From Minisyncoccota bacterium (lineage in GTDB: Bacteria; Patescibacteriota; Minisyncoccia; Phycocordibacterales; JAQTLZ01), in NCBI GenBank assembly GCA_028710915.1, contig JAQTTF010000008.1:1-24359 (forward strand): a stretch of 24,359 bases of DNA. Reading direction: 5' to 3'. Both the position numbers and the translations under genes were made by a program. Of this stretch, positions 6,877 to 13,686 are shown piece by piece; the first letter of the stretch is position 1; each line of letters begins with the position of its first letter. Under the pieces are notes generated by a model. That model searched no databases. It saw nothing but the letters and a program-made list of their open reading frames with translations, and had not been told where the DNA came from.

Positions 6877-6965
6877 CGGAGACGGAGGGATTCGAACCCT
6901 CGAGGGGTTTTAAAGCCCCTGCCTCTTTAGCAAAGAGGTACGTTAGACCGCTCTGACACGTCTCC
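6877..6965 (-). tRNA. tRNA-Ser, anticodon GCU
   Basis: An 89-base type II tRNA. Acceptor GGAGACG/CGTCTCC; anticodon stem CCTCT/AGAGG with loop TTGCTAA, anticodon GCT (plus-strand 6929-6931), reading AGC/AGU. Long variable arm GGGG-type, T arm GAGGG-TTCGAAT-CCCTC, discriminator G73. The next three bases are CCA, so here CCA is encoded, unlike the other tRNAs in the window. Those bases are also part of the downstream hairpin. Confidence 0.95.
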
Positions 6966-7007
6966 AATTCGTACAGACTAACACACTTTTTTATTCAATT
7001 CTATTAT

Positions 7008-7037
7008 AAAAATGCCCGACGAGTTTCCTCGCGGACA
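7008..7037 (-). terminator. Rho-independent terminator after the 7072-7749 gene
   Basis: Minus strand: TGTCCGCGAG, loop GAAA, CTCGTCGGGCA (one bulged base), then TTTTTAT. It closes the GC-richer gene block to its right, before the tRNA-Ser(GCU) gene. Confidence 0.7.
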
Positions 7038-7071
7038 TTGATTTTGTTACAAACACCAACAGTGCTCCCCA

Positions 7072-7749
7072 TTATACTTTTTTTCGCCGAAACGAGGCTT
7101 CACGTTCTCCGAACTGAGCGGCGTTTTCTCGAAGAATCCGCGCCCTCATCTCATCGAGTTCTTTCTCGGCAATCTTATAATAGACGCCGAAATCCGCCAC
7201 CGCCAAACCTCGCGAGAAAAAATCACCGTGGGTATTCATGAAAATCACGCCAAGTTCATGAATGCGTTCCGTACTCCGAAGCGAGCCTTTCAGCCGTTCG
7301 GCAATCACCTTCCCTCGAGCGATTATCACTAACGCCTTCTGCACAACCTCACAAAGACCGTCCCAGTCCATCTTGGCAATGTCTGCGACAGAAACACGCT
7401 GTTCGCCGCTCGCGAGAAGCTCGAGCAAGTCCGGAATCCTGTGAAAGCAGGAAAGAAACCTCCACTTCCCCTCACAGCTTCGCCGGTGATACAACCCGAC
7501 GAAACCAAAGAAAAAGAGTACGACACCGTACCAAAAGTAAGGGGCCGAAGCTTCCCACCCCTCTGCCTCAAGCCACAGCCGACCGTCGGCTGTGAACGCA
7601 AAGAAACATCCGGACCCGAGAATGAAGCAGGCGATAGCGAGAGCCTTGAACTGCCTCCCGACCGTCCGGTATTTTCGAATGGCCCGACACACTTCCGTAG
7701 GATCAACAAGAAGACCCCGCGAAACCGTCACCTCGAGAGAAGCGTCCAT
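7072..7749 (-). CDS. Hypothetical two-TM membrane protein
   Basis: I do not recognise this family. ATG 7749 is chosen (225 residues) because GGAG lies about 10 bases upstream; a TTG two codons earlier is the alternative. Two transmembrane helices are visible (about 34-54, FKALAIACFILGSGCFFAF; about 69-88, PYFWYGVVLFFFGFVGLYH), followed by a long soluble, charged C-terminal part of about 135 residues that includes CEVVQKALVIIARGKVIAERLKG and a basic end FRRKKV. Both ends are probably cytoplasmic. The DNA is visibly GC-richer than the neighbouring recG and ftsH, and the gene ends in its own terminator. The last codons share an exact 16-base word with the pyrD palindrome. Confidence 0.7.
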   Translation of the reverse strand: MDASLEVTVSRGLLVDPTEVCRAIRKYRTVGRQFKALAIACFILGSGCFFAFTADGRLWLEAEGWEASAPYFWYGVVLFFFGFVGLYHRRSCEGKWRFLSCFHRIPDLLELLASGEQRVSVADIAKMDWDGLCEVVQKALVIIARGKVIAERLKGSLRSTERIHELGVIFMNTHGDFFSRGLAVADFGVYYKIAEKELDEMRARILRENAAQFGEREASFRRKKV

Positions 7750-7852
7750 AAACAAAGATCTCCACGAGCCCTTTCAAAGAATGGAATCTCCGAGGCTTCG
7801 GGCCCCAGCCGAGATCCACCGTACATGGCTTCAGGCCACATCCAGCTTTCAT
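7703..7852 (-). CDS. Possible small ORF, 49 residues, upstream of and overlapping 7072-7749
   Basis: ATG 7852 has AGGA five bases upstream. The product begins MKAGCGLKPCTVDLGWGPK, is basic and Cys-containing, and ends inside the start of the next gene (47-base overlap, different frame). It has the same GC-rich style as that gene. It could be a small protein, a translational-coupling leader, or a chance frame. No homologue is recognised. Confidence 0.3.
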   Translation of the reverse strand: MKAGCGLKPCTVDLGWGPKPRRFHSLKGLVEIFVYGRFSRGDGFAGSSC

Positions 7853-7924
7853 TCTTTTCCTAGGCAAACCGAGCTTTACGATGCCACTTTTACCTGATAA
7901 AAGCAAGAAAAAAATACGCTATCC

Positions 7925-7933
7925 TGATAGAAT
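7925..7933 (+). promoter_or_regulatory. Extended -10 promoter of recG
   Basis: TGA followed by TAGAAT (7928-7933), then 7 bases to ATG 7941. No good -35 is seen. The position makes the longer reading with ATG 7881 unlikely and implies a leaderless mRNA. Confidence 0.5.
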
Positions 7934-7940
7934 ACCTGCA

Positions 7941-10103
7941 ATGAAACCTGACGATACGCTTGAAAAATATTTTCGCCTTGTGCCCACTCAAAAGGCCGCA
8001 TTTGCGAAACTTAAAATAAAAACAGTTCGTGATCTTCTTTATCACTTCCCCGCTCGATATGGAAACACTTCAGAGATGAAATCGATTGGCTCGCTCGTAG
8101 CTGGAGAAAATGCGGTTATCTTTGGAAAAATCAATGGACTCAAAGCAAGCAAAGGATTCCGCACCCATATGACAATGGCAAAGGCCACGGTCACAGATGA
8201 GACGGGGAAAATTCAGGCTGTCTGGTTCAATCAGCCCTACATCGCCAAAATGGTCGCCGAAGATTCGCTCGTGAGAATAGAAGGAAAAGTTTCGGCGCGG
8301 AGGAAAACAGATGAGCTCTATTTCAGCAATCCGAAAATTGAGCGGGTTGGGAAATTACCAATAGGCGTCGGAGAAAATCTTTTTGGCGAGGAAGGCGAAG
8401 AGCACACTCTTTATCCTGTCTATCCTGAAAGCCGAGGCATTACATCCAACTGGATTTATCATGCCATCCAGAAAATTTTCAAAGCTGGGATTCTTGAAAT
8501 GCTCGTTGACCCGATTCCAGAAGAAATTTTGAAAAAATATAATCTTCCATCGCTTCAGACAGCCATAGTGTGGATGCACGCGCCGAAAGAAGAAGACCAT
8601 GCTCTCGCTGCACGAAAACGTTTTGCGTTCGAAGAAGTCTTTTTTATCCAGCTCGAAAATGAACGCGAACGAATTGAATATCAGAAAAAAGATTCGTTCA
8701 TTATTGATCGAGACCCGAAAGAAATTGAAACCTTTATTAAACGCTTCCCTTTCGAACCGACTGGAGCGCAAAAAAAGGCCATCTCGCATATTCTCGATGA
8801 TTTCAAAAGCGGACATCCGATGTCGAGACTCCTTGAAGGAGATGTGGGTTCGGGGAAAACCGCAGTTGCAGCCACGACTGTCTACACAGCTGTCACTACA
8901 CGTCCGAGAGGGCAAAATTTCGGCGCTCTGCAAGTCGCGTACATGGCACCGACGGAAATACTCGCAAAGCAACATTTTGAGTCATTCATCCAATATTTTA
9001 AGCACTTGCCGATAAATATCGCGCTTATTACATCAAGCGGGTGTAAAAAATTCCCATCCAAGGTAAGTCCTGGTGGCTCGACAGATATTTCTCGCACACA
9101 ACTTCTGAAATGGATCGCCAATGGAGAAATCCCAATTCTTATAGGCACGCATGCACTTATTCAAAAATCGGTAAAATTTAAAAACCTCGCTTACATTATT
9201 ATTGACGAACAGCATCGCTTTGGAGTCGCTCAAAGACAAAAACTTCGCAGGAAAGATGACATTCTTCCCCACCTTCTTTCAATGACGGCAACGCCAATTC
9301 CCCGCACGCTTGCGCTTACTATTTTCGGAGACCTCGATCTCACTCTCCTCGACGAAATGCCGGCTGGCCGAAAGCCGATTATTACCGAAGTTGTACTTCC
9401 AAACGAACGAGAAAAAACATATGAAAAAATCCGGCAAGAATTAAAAGCTGGCCGACAGGCCTACATCATTTGCCCGAGGATCAACGAACCAGATCCAGAC
9501 AAAGAAATGGCTATCCAAGCAAAATCAGTAAAAGAAGAAGCGAAAAGGCTCAAAGAGAAAGTCTTTCCAGAATACGAAATTGAAATTCTTCACAGCAAAA
9601 TGAAGCCGAAAGAAAAAGATGAGATTATGGCAGATTTTTCTGCGCACAAAATTCATATCCTCGTCGCAACATCTGTGGTAGAGGTCGGAGTGAATGTTCC
9701 AAACGCTACCGTCATAGTTATCGAAGGAGCGGAACGGTTCGGCCTTGCCCAGCTTCACCAGTTACGAGGCCGTGTAATTCGGAGCAATCATCAGGCGTAC
9801 TGTTATATTTTCACTGAAAGCAATGGCCAGAAGACCATCGACAGATTAAAAGCATTCAAGACAGCGAAAAATGGCTTTGAACTTGCCGAAGAAGATTTGA
9901 AACTCCGCGGCGCTGGAGATCTCCAAGGAAGAAAGCAGTGGGGTGTTACTGATTTAGCTATGGAAGCAATAAAAAATATTAAGATGGTGGAAGCCGCCCG
10001 TCTCGAAGCGAAAAATATTATTACCAAAGATCCAGAATTGAAAAACACTCCCCTTCTTCAAGCAAGAATTGAATTGCAAAAACAAAAGATTCATTTCGAG
10101 TAA
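7941..10103 (+). CDS. recG: ATP-dependent DNA helicase RecG
   Basis: Superfamily 2 helicase that remodels stalled forks and Holliday junctions. I choose ATG 7941 (720 residues) because a -10 box lies 7 bases upstream; an in-frame ATG at 7881 would add 20 basic residues with no family support. The N-terminal wedge/OB region (about 45-140) contains VFGK-like and AVWFNQPYI. Walker A is GDVGSGKT (300-307), MAPTEILAKQH is motif Ia, DEQH (422-425) with RFGVAQRQ is motif II, MTATPIPRTLAL is motif III, and QLHQLRGRVIR is motif VI. The usual C-terminal PGE-FLG motif appears as GAGDLQGRKQWG. A small insert (about 368-385) lies after motif Ia. The length is normal. Confidence 0.96.
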   Translation: MKPDDTLEKYFRLVPTQKAAFAKLKIKTVRDLLYHFPARYGNTSEMKSIGSLVAGENAVIFGKINGLKASKGFRTHMTMAKATVTDETGKIQAVWFNQPYIAKMVAEDSLVRIEGKVSARRKTDELYFSNPKIERVGKLPIGVGENLFGEEGEEHTLYPVYPESRGITSNWIYHAIQKIFKAGILEMLVDPIPEEILKKYNLPSLQTAIVWMHAPKEEDHALAARKRFAFEEVFFIQLENERERIEYQKKDSFIIDRDPKEIETFIKRFPFEPTGAQKKAISHILDDFKSGHPMSRLLEGDVGSGKTAVAATTVYTAVTTRPRGQNFGALQVAYMAPTEILAKQHFESFIQYFKHLPINIALITSSGCKKFPSKVSPGGSTDISRTQLLKWIANGEIPILIGTHALIQKSVKFKNLAYIIIDEQHRFGVAQRQKLRRKDDILPHLLSMTATPIPRTLALTIFGDLDLTLLDEMPAGRKPIITEVVLPNEREKTYEKIRQELKAGRQAYIICPRINEPDPDKEMAIQAKSVKEEAKRLKEKVFPEYEIEILHSKMKPKEKDEIMADFSAHKIHILVATSVVEVGVNVPNATVIVIEGAERFGLAQLHQLRGRVIRSNHQAYCYIFTESNGQKTIDRLKAFKTAKNGFELAEEDLKLRGAGDLQGRKQWGVTDLAMEAIKNIKMVEAARLEAKNIITKDPELKNTPLLQARIELQKQKIHFE

Positions 10104-10107
10104 AAAG

Positions 10108-10181
10108 TCCACCCCCTTGGATTCGAACCAAGGACCGCCGAGGTATAAGCTCGGTGCTCTAACCAACTGAGCTAGGGGTGG
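10108..10181 (-). tRNA. tRNA-Ile, anticodon UAU
   Basis: A 74-base tRNA: acceptor CCACCCC/GGGGTGG, D stem GCTC/GAGC, anticodon stem CCGAG/CTCGG with loop CTTATAC giving anticodon TAT, T arm CTTGG-TTCGAAT-CCAAG, discriminator A73, no encoded CCA. UAU reads AUA directly. Most bacteria instead read AUA with a CAU tRNA modified to lysidine by TilS. It lies 4 bases from the recG stop on the opposite strand and has its own promoter. Confidence 0.9.
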
Positions 10182-10196
10182 ATATAGAACACCTGA

Positions 10197-10225
10197 ATCG
10201 TATCTCAAAAAGCTTTGTCTTTCAA
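10197..10225 (-). promoter_or_regulatory. Promoter of tRNA-Ile(UAU)
   Basis: Minus strand TTGAAA (10225-10220), 17-base spacer, TACGAT (10202-10197). The predicted start is about 9-10 bases upstream of the mature tRNA, leaving a short 5' leader for RNase P. Confidence 0.55.
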
Positions 10226-10237
10226 ATCTTAAAAAGA

Positions 10238-12172
10238 TTAGATTTTTATATCAACTTTCTTCTTCGGTACAATACCGTTTGCGACGAGAATTTTTTCAAA
10301 TTCTGCCCGCTCAATAGTCTCGACGACAATAAGTTCTTTTGCAATTGCATTCAATGCTTCTCGATGTTTTGTAATGACGTCCAATGCTCGCGCATATTCT
10401 CGATTCATAAGTTCGAGCACTTCTTTATCAATTTCGCTTCCAGTCTTTTCTGAATAATCCCGCTCCATAGACATTTTGCCGGTCGGAGAAAGCCCTGGAG
10501 ATGATTCAAGAGCCACAGGACCTATCACCTCGGACATTCCATATTTCGTAATCATATCTCGAGCAAGAGATGTCGAGACTTGCAAATCATTTGACGAACC
10601 GGTCGTAAGATCTCCGAAAATAGTTTTCTCCACCACATATCCTCCGAGAGATACTGCAATATCATCCAAGAATTCTTTTTTCGATTGAAGTTTCCTTTCT
10701 TCAAGCGGAAGCTTGAGCGTATAGCCAGCAGCGCGTCCGCGCGAAATAATTGAAACTTTATGGACTGGATCAGCAAATTCCAAGACAGAAGCAATGATGG
10801 CGTGACCGGCTTCGTGGTAAGCAGTAATTTCTTTTTCTCGTGTAGAGAGAATATGGCTCTTTCGTTCGGGACCGAGCATCACTTTTTCAATCGAGCGAAT
10901 GAGATCATATTGAGCAACTTTAGTTCTATTTTCCCGAGCTGCAAGAATTGCTCCCTCGTTCATAAGAGAATAAAGATCGGCACCAGAAAATCCAGGGGTT
11001 CGCTCGGCAATTACTTTCAAATCGACATCCTCTGCAAAAGGTTTTTCTTTTGAATGAATTCGAAGAATCTCTTCTCGATCAGCTCGATCCGGCAAATCAA
11101 GCACTACTCGTCTATCAAATCGTCCAGGTCGAAGAAGAGCGGGGTCAAGCACATCAGGACGGTTTGTCGCTGCCATCACAATCACTTTTTCATTCGGCTC
11201 AAATCCATCCATCTCCACAAGAATCTGATTTAGTGTTTGTTCTCGTTCATCATTTCCTCCGCCAACTCCATTTCCTCGAGAACGCCCCACAGCGTCAATT
11301 TCATCGATAAAAATAATCGCAGGCGCTGCTGTCTTTGCCATTTTGAAAAGATCGCGGACACGAGAAGCACCGACACCCACAAACATTTCTACGAATTCAG
11401 AGCCAGATATTGAGAAAAACGAAACACCGGCTTCTCCTGCCACAGCGCGAGCAAGCAAAGTCTTTCCAGTTCCTGGAGCTCCCATAAGAAGAATGCCCTT
11501 CGGAATCCGCGCGCCGATATCGAGGAACTTTTTTGGATTTTTGAGAAAATCCACAATTTCCAGAAGTTCCTGTTTTGCTTCCTTCACTCCGGCAACATCT
11601 TTGAAAGTGACTCTTTGTTTTTTATCAGTTGGAGAAATGAGCCGAGCTTTTGATTGACCAAAAGTAAATGCCTGCATTCCAGAACCTTTCACCTGTCGAG
11701 TCATAAACCAAAGAAAAACCACGATAAGAATGAGCGGGCCAAAGAATGGCAAGAGTGTCGCAACCCAGAAAAGAAAACCACTTTCATCTTTGATTTCAAT
11801 TTTTACATCCTTCTCCTTAGTCAGATCGACTCCGTAGTGAGCGAGCGTGTCCGTCAAAGCTGTCCCCGTTTCTTTTTGAGCAATTTTTTTCTCGGGAGCA
11901 TTGTTCCCTACTTTTGCATATTCGATATTCAAAGTGTCTCCTTGTACGGTGATCGCAGAGACTTTCCCCGCATTAATGTCCTGCACCAATTCTGAAATAG
12001 GAATCGTTGGAGTATTGCTTTGATTTTCAACAATAACCGAATAGAGACTAGTTAGAAGCAGGAATACAAGAAGTACAGTGATAATATTGCGCCAAAATTT
12101 CCCGCCTTCAGGTGTGCGCTTCGAATTCCTCCGATTTGCCTTATTTTGCTGTCTTTTTTCGTTTTGATCCAT
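10238..12172 (-). CDS. ftsH: Membrane AAA+ zinc protease FtsH
   Basis: Membrane-anchored ATP-dependent protease that degrades misfolded membrane proteins and some ssrA-tagged substrates. The 644 residues are normal for the family. Seen in order: a basic cytoplasmic start, TM1 (about 29-47), an extracytoplasmic domain, TM2 (about 133-157), Walker A GAPGTGKT (231-238), pore loop MFVGVGASRVRDLF, Walker B IIFIDEID (286-293), the SRH region ATNRPDVLDPALLRPGRFDR, zinc site HEAGH (453-457) and the third-ligand region TTGSSNDL. The promoter at 12181-12209 puts the transcription start essentially at the ATG. smpB and ssrA, which generate tagged substrates, lie next door. Confidence 0.97.
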   Translation of the reverse strand: MDQNEKRQQNKANRRNSKRTPEGGKFWRNIITVLLVFLLLTSLYSVIVENQSNTPTIPISELVQDINAGKVSAITVQGDTLNIEYAKVGNNAPEKKIAQKETGTALTDTLAHYGVDLTKEKDVKIEIKDESGFLFWVATLLPFFGPLILIVVFLWFMTRQVKGSGMQAFTFGQSKARLISPTDKKQRVTFKDVAGVKEAKQELLEIVDFLKNPKKFLDIGARIPKGILLMGAPGTGKTLLARAVAGEAGVSFFSISGSEFVEMFVGVGASRVRDLFKMAKTAAPAIIFIDEIDAVGRSRGNGVGGGNDEREQTLNQILVEMDGFEPNEKVIVMAATNRPDVLDPALLRPGRFDRRVVLDLPDRADREEILRIHSKEKPFAEDVDLKVIAERTPGFSGADLYSLMNEGAILAARENRTKVAQYDLIRSIEKVMLGPERKSHILSTREKEITAYHEAGHAIIASVLEFADPVHKVSIISRGRAAGYTLKLPLEERKLQSKKEFLDDIAVSLGGYVVEKTIFGDLTTGSSNDLQVSTSLARDMITKYGMSEVIGPVALESSPGLSPTGKMSMERDYSEKTGSEIDKEVLELMNREYARALDVITKHREALNAIAKELIVVETIERAEFEKILVANGIVPKKKVDIKI

Positions 12173-12180
12173 AGAAGACT

Positions 12181-12209
12181 AGTATAATCTATTTGAGAGT
12201 TTATTTCAA
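12181..12209 (-). promoter_or_regulatory. Promoter of ftsH
   Basis: Minus strand TTGAAA (12209-12204), exactly 17 bases, TATACT (12186-12181), then 8 bases and ATG 12172. A near-consensus promoter giving a leaderless or nearly leaderless mRNA. The -35 abuts the T-tract of the terminator of the upstream gene. Confidence 0.75.
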
Positions 12210-12235
12210 AAAAAGAATCTCCCGAAAGGAGACTC
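12208..12235 (-). terminator. Rho-independent terminator of the zinc-ribbon gene
   Basis: Minus strand GAGTCTCC, short loop, GGAGATTC with one G-U pair, then seven T residues. It begins directly at the stop codon of the 12236-12526 gene and runs into the ftsH -35. Confidence 0.75.
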
Positions 12236-12526
12236 TTACGAAGACGATGGCGGAGCAGACTGCTTAGCAGGGGCGGTTTTTCTCTTCTCTGAATGAATGA
12301 AGTAGTGTCCGCACGCTGCACACTTGTAATCGTCACAATCGAAACCGGGGCTATTGCCAAACCCTTGGTCGAAATAGTGCGATTGGTGGTACACATCATG
12401 GTGCTCACACGCAGGACACGAAATATCCGGCGTGTAGCTTCCTCTCATTCCCCTCGGAGGGCTGGTCACCCAGAGAAGGAAAATGAATGAGAGAAAGCAG
12501 AACAACATCCCGAAGACCGCGTCCAT
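12236..12526 (-). CDS. Small membrane-anchored zinc-ribbon protein
   Basis: 96 residues; family not recognised. ATG 12526 is chosen because GGGAGGT, a strong Shine-Dalgarno sequence, lies 4 bases upstream. One transmembrane helix (about 4-20, VFGMLFCFLSFIFLLWV) is followed by a Cys/His-rich domain with CPAC (37-40), Cys64 and CAAC (69-72, followed by GH), probably one zinc ribbon, and a low-complexity Ser/Pro/Ala tail. It is GC-richer than ftsH and smpB and forms a complete unit with its own TTGACA promoter and terminator. The role is unknown. Confidence 0.75.
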   Translation of the reverse strand: MDAVFGMLFCFLSFIFLLWVTSPPRGMRGSYTPDISCPACEHHDVYHQSHYFDQGFGNSPGFDCDDYKCAACGHYFIHSEKRKTAPAKQSAPPSSS

Positions 12527-12559
12527 GTTACCTCCCAAAAGAAGCCCATTACTTGCTCC

Positions 12560-12587
12560 ACTTTAATGCTTTCTTTTTATTTGTCAA
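12560..12587 (-). promoter_or_regulatory. Promoter of the zinc-ribbon gene
   Basis: Minus strand TTGACA (12587-12582), 16-base spacer, TAAAGT (12565-12560). The leader of about 27 bases carries the SD GGGAGGT. Its -35 occupies nearly the same bases as the -35 of smpB on the other strand. Confidence 0.65.
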
Positions 12588-12609
12588 AAAGAAGACTGTC
12601 CTCTACTAT
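12581..12609 (+). promoter_or_regulatory. Promoter of smpB
   Basis: TTGTCA (12581-12586), 17-base spacer, TACTAT (12604-12609), then 6 bases and ATG 12616, implying a leaderless mRNA. Confidence 0.7.
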
Positions 12610-12615
12610 TGATGC

Positions 12616-13065
12616 ATGCCGACATTTGTCACCAACAAAAAAGCCCATTTTAATTACGAAATTCTCGAGCGATACGAAGCAGGTATCGAGCTTCTTGGAT
12701 TTGAAGTAAAGTCAATCCGTGCCTCGCGAGCATCTCTCGATGGTTCGCATATGACAATGAGAGGAGGTGAAGCATTCCTCATAGGAAGTTCTGTCACACC
12801 ATTACAACCAAAAAATACTCCAGGAAGTTACGACGAACGTCGAAATAGAAAGCTCCTTCTCACAAAGAAAGAAATCGCTGATCTAGGAAAAAAGGGCGAA
12901 CAGAAAGGGTTGACAATAGTGCCACTTTCAATGTATAATAAAAAGCGTACGATAAAGGTGGAAATTGCGGTTGTTAGAGGAAAGAAGAAACGTGACAAGC
13001 GAGAAAGCTTGAAAAAGCGCGAAGCTGGAAGAGACATCGAGCGGACGTTGAAAGGGATTGATTGA
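12616..13065 (+). CDS. smpB: SsrA-binding protein SmpB
   Basis: RNA-binding protein that delivers tmRNA to stalled ribosomes. The 149 residues have the OB-like fold: HFNYEILERYEAGIELLGFEVKSI, then GSHMTMRGGEAFLIGSSVTPLQ, RKLLLTKKEI and the decoding-centre tail KKREAGRDIERTLKGID. The tmRNA gene lies 165 bases downstream, the usual arrangement. Starting 120 bases beyond codon 129 (40 codons, same frame) there is a second, diverged copy of this tail (13114-13182) after a palindrome, so the current tail may have been supplied by an insertion. Confidence 0.96.
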   Translation: MPTFVTNKKAHFNYEILERYEAGIELLGFEVKSIRASRASLDGSHMTMRGGEAFLIGSSVTPLQPKNTPGSYDERRNRKLLLTKKEIADLGKKGEQKGLTIVPLSMYNKKRTIKVEIAVVRGKKKRDKRESLKKREAGRDIERTLKGID

Positions 13066-13076
13066 AATTCGATTCA

Positions 13077-13113
13077 CCCGCCGAAATTTTTACAAGGTAA
13101 AAATTTTTGCGGG
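13077..13113. repeat. Imperfect palindrome between the two smpB tails
   Basis: CCCGCCGAAATTTTTAC (13077-13093), loop AAG, GTAAAAATTTTTGCGGG (13097-13113), with a mismatched inner position pair. It has the same design (GC-rich outer arm, A/T-tract inner arm) as palindromes in pyrD, beside tRNA-Ser(GCU) and before the phospholipase gene. A T-tract is lacking on either side, so it is a poor terminator. Confidence 0.75.
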
Positions 13114-13182
13114 CAAGAGCGCGAGTCCATCAAAAAACGCGATACTGATCGCGAAGTACAGAGAACTTTGAAAGGAGAATAA
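13114..13182 (+). pseudogene. Remnant second copy of the smpB 3' end
   Basis: Reads QERESIKKRDTDREVQRTLK then GE and TAA, in the same frame as smpB and exactly 120 bases after the matching codons RESLKKREAGRDIERTLKG. Protein identity is high, but the DNA differs at many positions, so this is not a recent tandem duplication. No start codon belongs to it. It is best read as the displaced original tail, or as the tail of a lost second smpB. Confidence 0.75.
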
Positions 13183-13192
13183 TGATTGGTTT

Positions 13193-13232
13193 CCCATTAT
13201 TTTTTCGGAAAAGTTTCTGGAAAAATAATGGG
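13193..13232. repeat. Hairpin overlapping the tmRNA 5' end
   Basis: CCCATTATTTTT (13193-13204) and AAAAATAATGGG (13221-13232) are perfect complements; the right arm includes the first three bases of the tmRNA acceptor strand. It could fold in the precursor and compete with the acceptor stem, or be another palindromic insert. Confidence 0.7.
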
Positions 13233-13628
13233 GATGTCAGTTTCGACAAGAAACTGCCTTCGTACGTGCAAAGTGAAGCTCAAATACCTTCTAAAACTGT
13301 TTGAACAAGTAACTGCAAAAAGTTCACTTTCAAAAGCTAGAGCTGTCCTCTCTCCATATTTTGGAGCAGGCGTTCCCGCTTTCGCTTACGCTTCGGCCTA
13401 AGCGACATTGCCCTTTCTCTCTCCCGTTGGGGAAGATCGCAGTGTTATAACTCGGGATAGAAGAAGTGAAGCCTTGGCACTTCTTTGAAATTAAAAGGCT
13501 TGGTGTATAAAGGTTTTGCTTATTCCCTACTTTATACATGACATCCGCGCAAGCGGAGGAAATATGCTAAACTTTGTAGACTCGTAAGAAAGTACTTCTT
13601 GCACGGCGGTTCAATCCGCCCATCTCCA
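13230..13628 (+). ncRNA. ssrA: Transfer-messenger RNA (tmRNA)
   Basis: Rescues ribosomes on broken mRNAs together with SmpB. The 5' GGGGATGTCAGTTTCGACAA is the characteristic tmRNA start, and the 3' end has the T arm GGCGG-TTCAATC-CGCC followed by CATCTCC pairing with GGGGATG and a discriminator A at 13628. CCA is not encoded. The length is 399 bases, within the normal range. The tag frame is 13315-13401. A terminator follows immediately. The exact 5' end is inferred from acceptor pairing. Confidence 0.95.
13315..13401 (+). other. Tag-peptide reading frame in tmRNA
   Basis: The likely resume codon GCA (13315-13317) follows TAACT, comparable to the TAGTC before the E. coli resume codon. The tag is 28 codons, beginning AKSSLSKARAVLS and ending VPAFAYASA then TAA. 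It is long compared with the common 10-12 residues and ends in ASA rather than LAA, which matters for recognition by ClpX or FtsH. The resume point is inferred, not proven. Confidence 0.65.
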
Positions 13629-13636
13629 CAAAAATA

Positions 13637-13670
13637 AAAATCAGCCCGCGATAAGCGGGCTGATTTTTTC
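13637..13670. terminator. Bidirectional terminator between ssrA and the DUF4382 gene
   Basis: AAAATCAGCCCGC, loop GATAA, GCGGGCTGATTTTTT: a strong GC stem with T-tracts on both strands, serving the tmRNA (+) and the convergent gene at 13687 (-). Confidence 0.9.
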
Positions 13671-13686
13671 TCACTGAATGAGGATC

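Noticed and set aside
6415..6897. CRISPR array or tandem repeat array
   Set aside because: The repeats are inverted copies of tRNA ends and unequal hairpins; there are no regular direct repeats with unique spacers and no cas genes.
7881..7940. Upstream ATG 7881 as recG start
   Set aside because: The extra 20 residues are basic and unlike RecG, and the -10 box at 7928-7933 would lie inside the coding region; ATG 7941 fits better.
13186..13401. A 71-codon open frame over the start of tmRNA
   Set aside because: It runs through the tmRNA 5' end, and only its last 28 codons make sense, as the tag. The upstream part is a chance frame.
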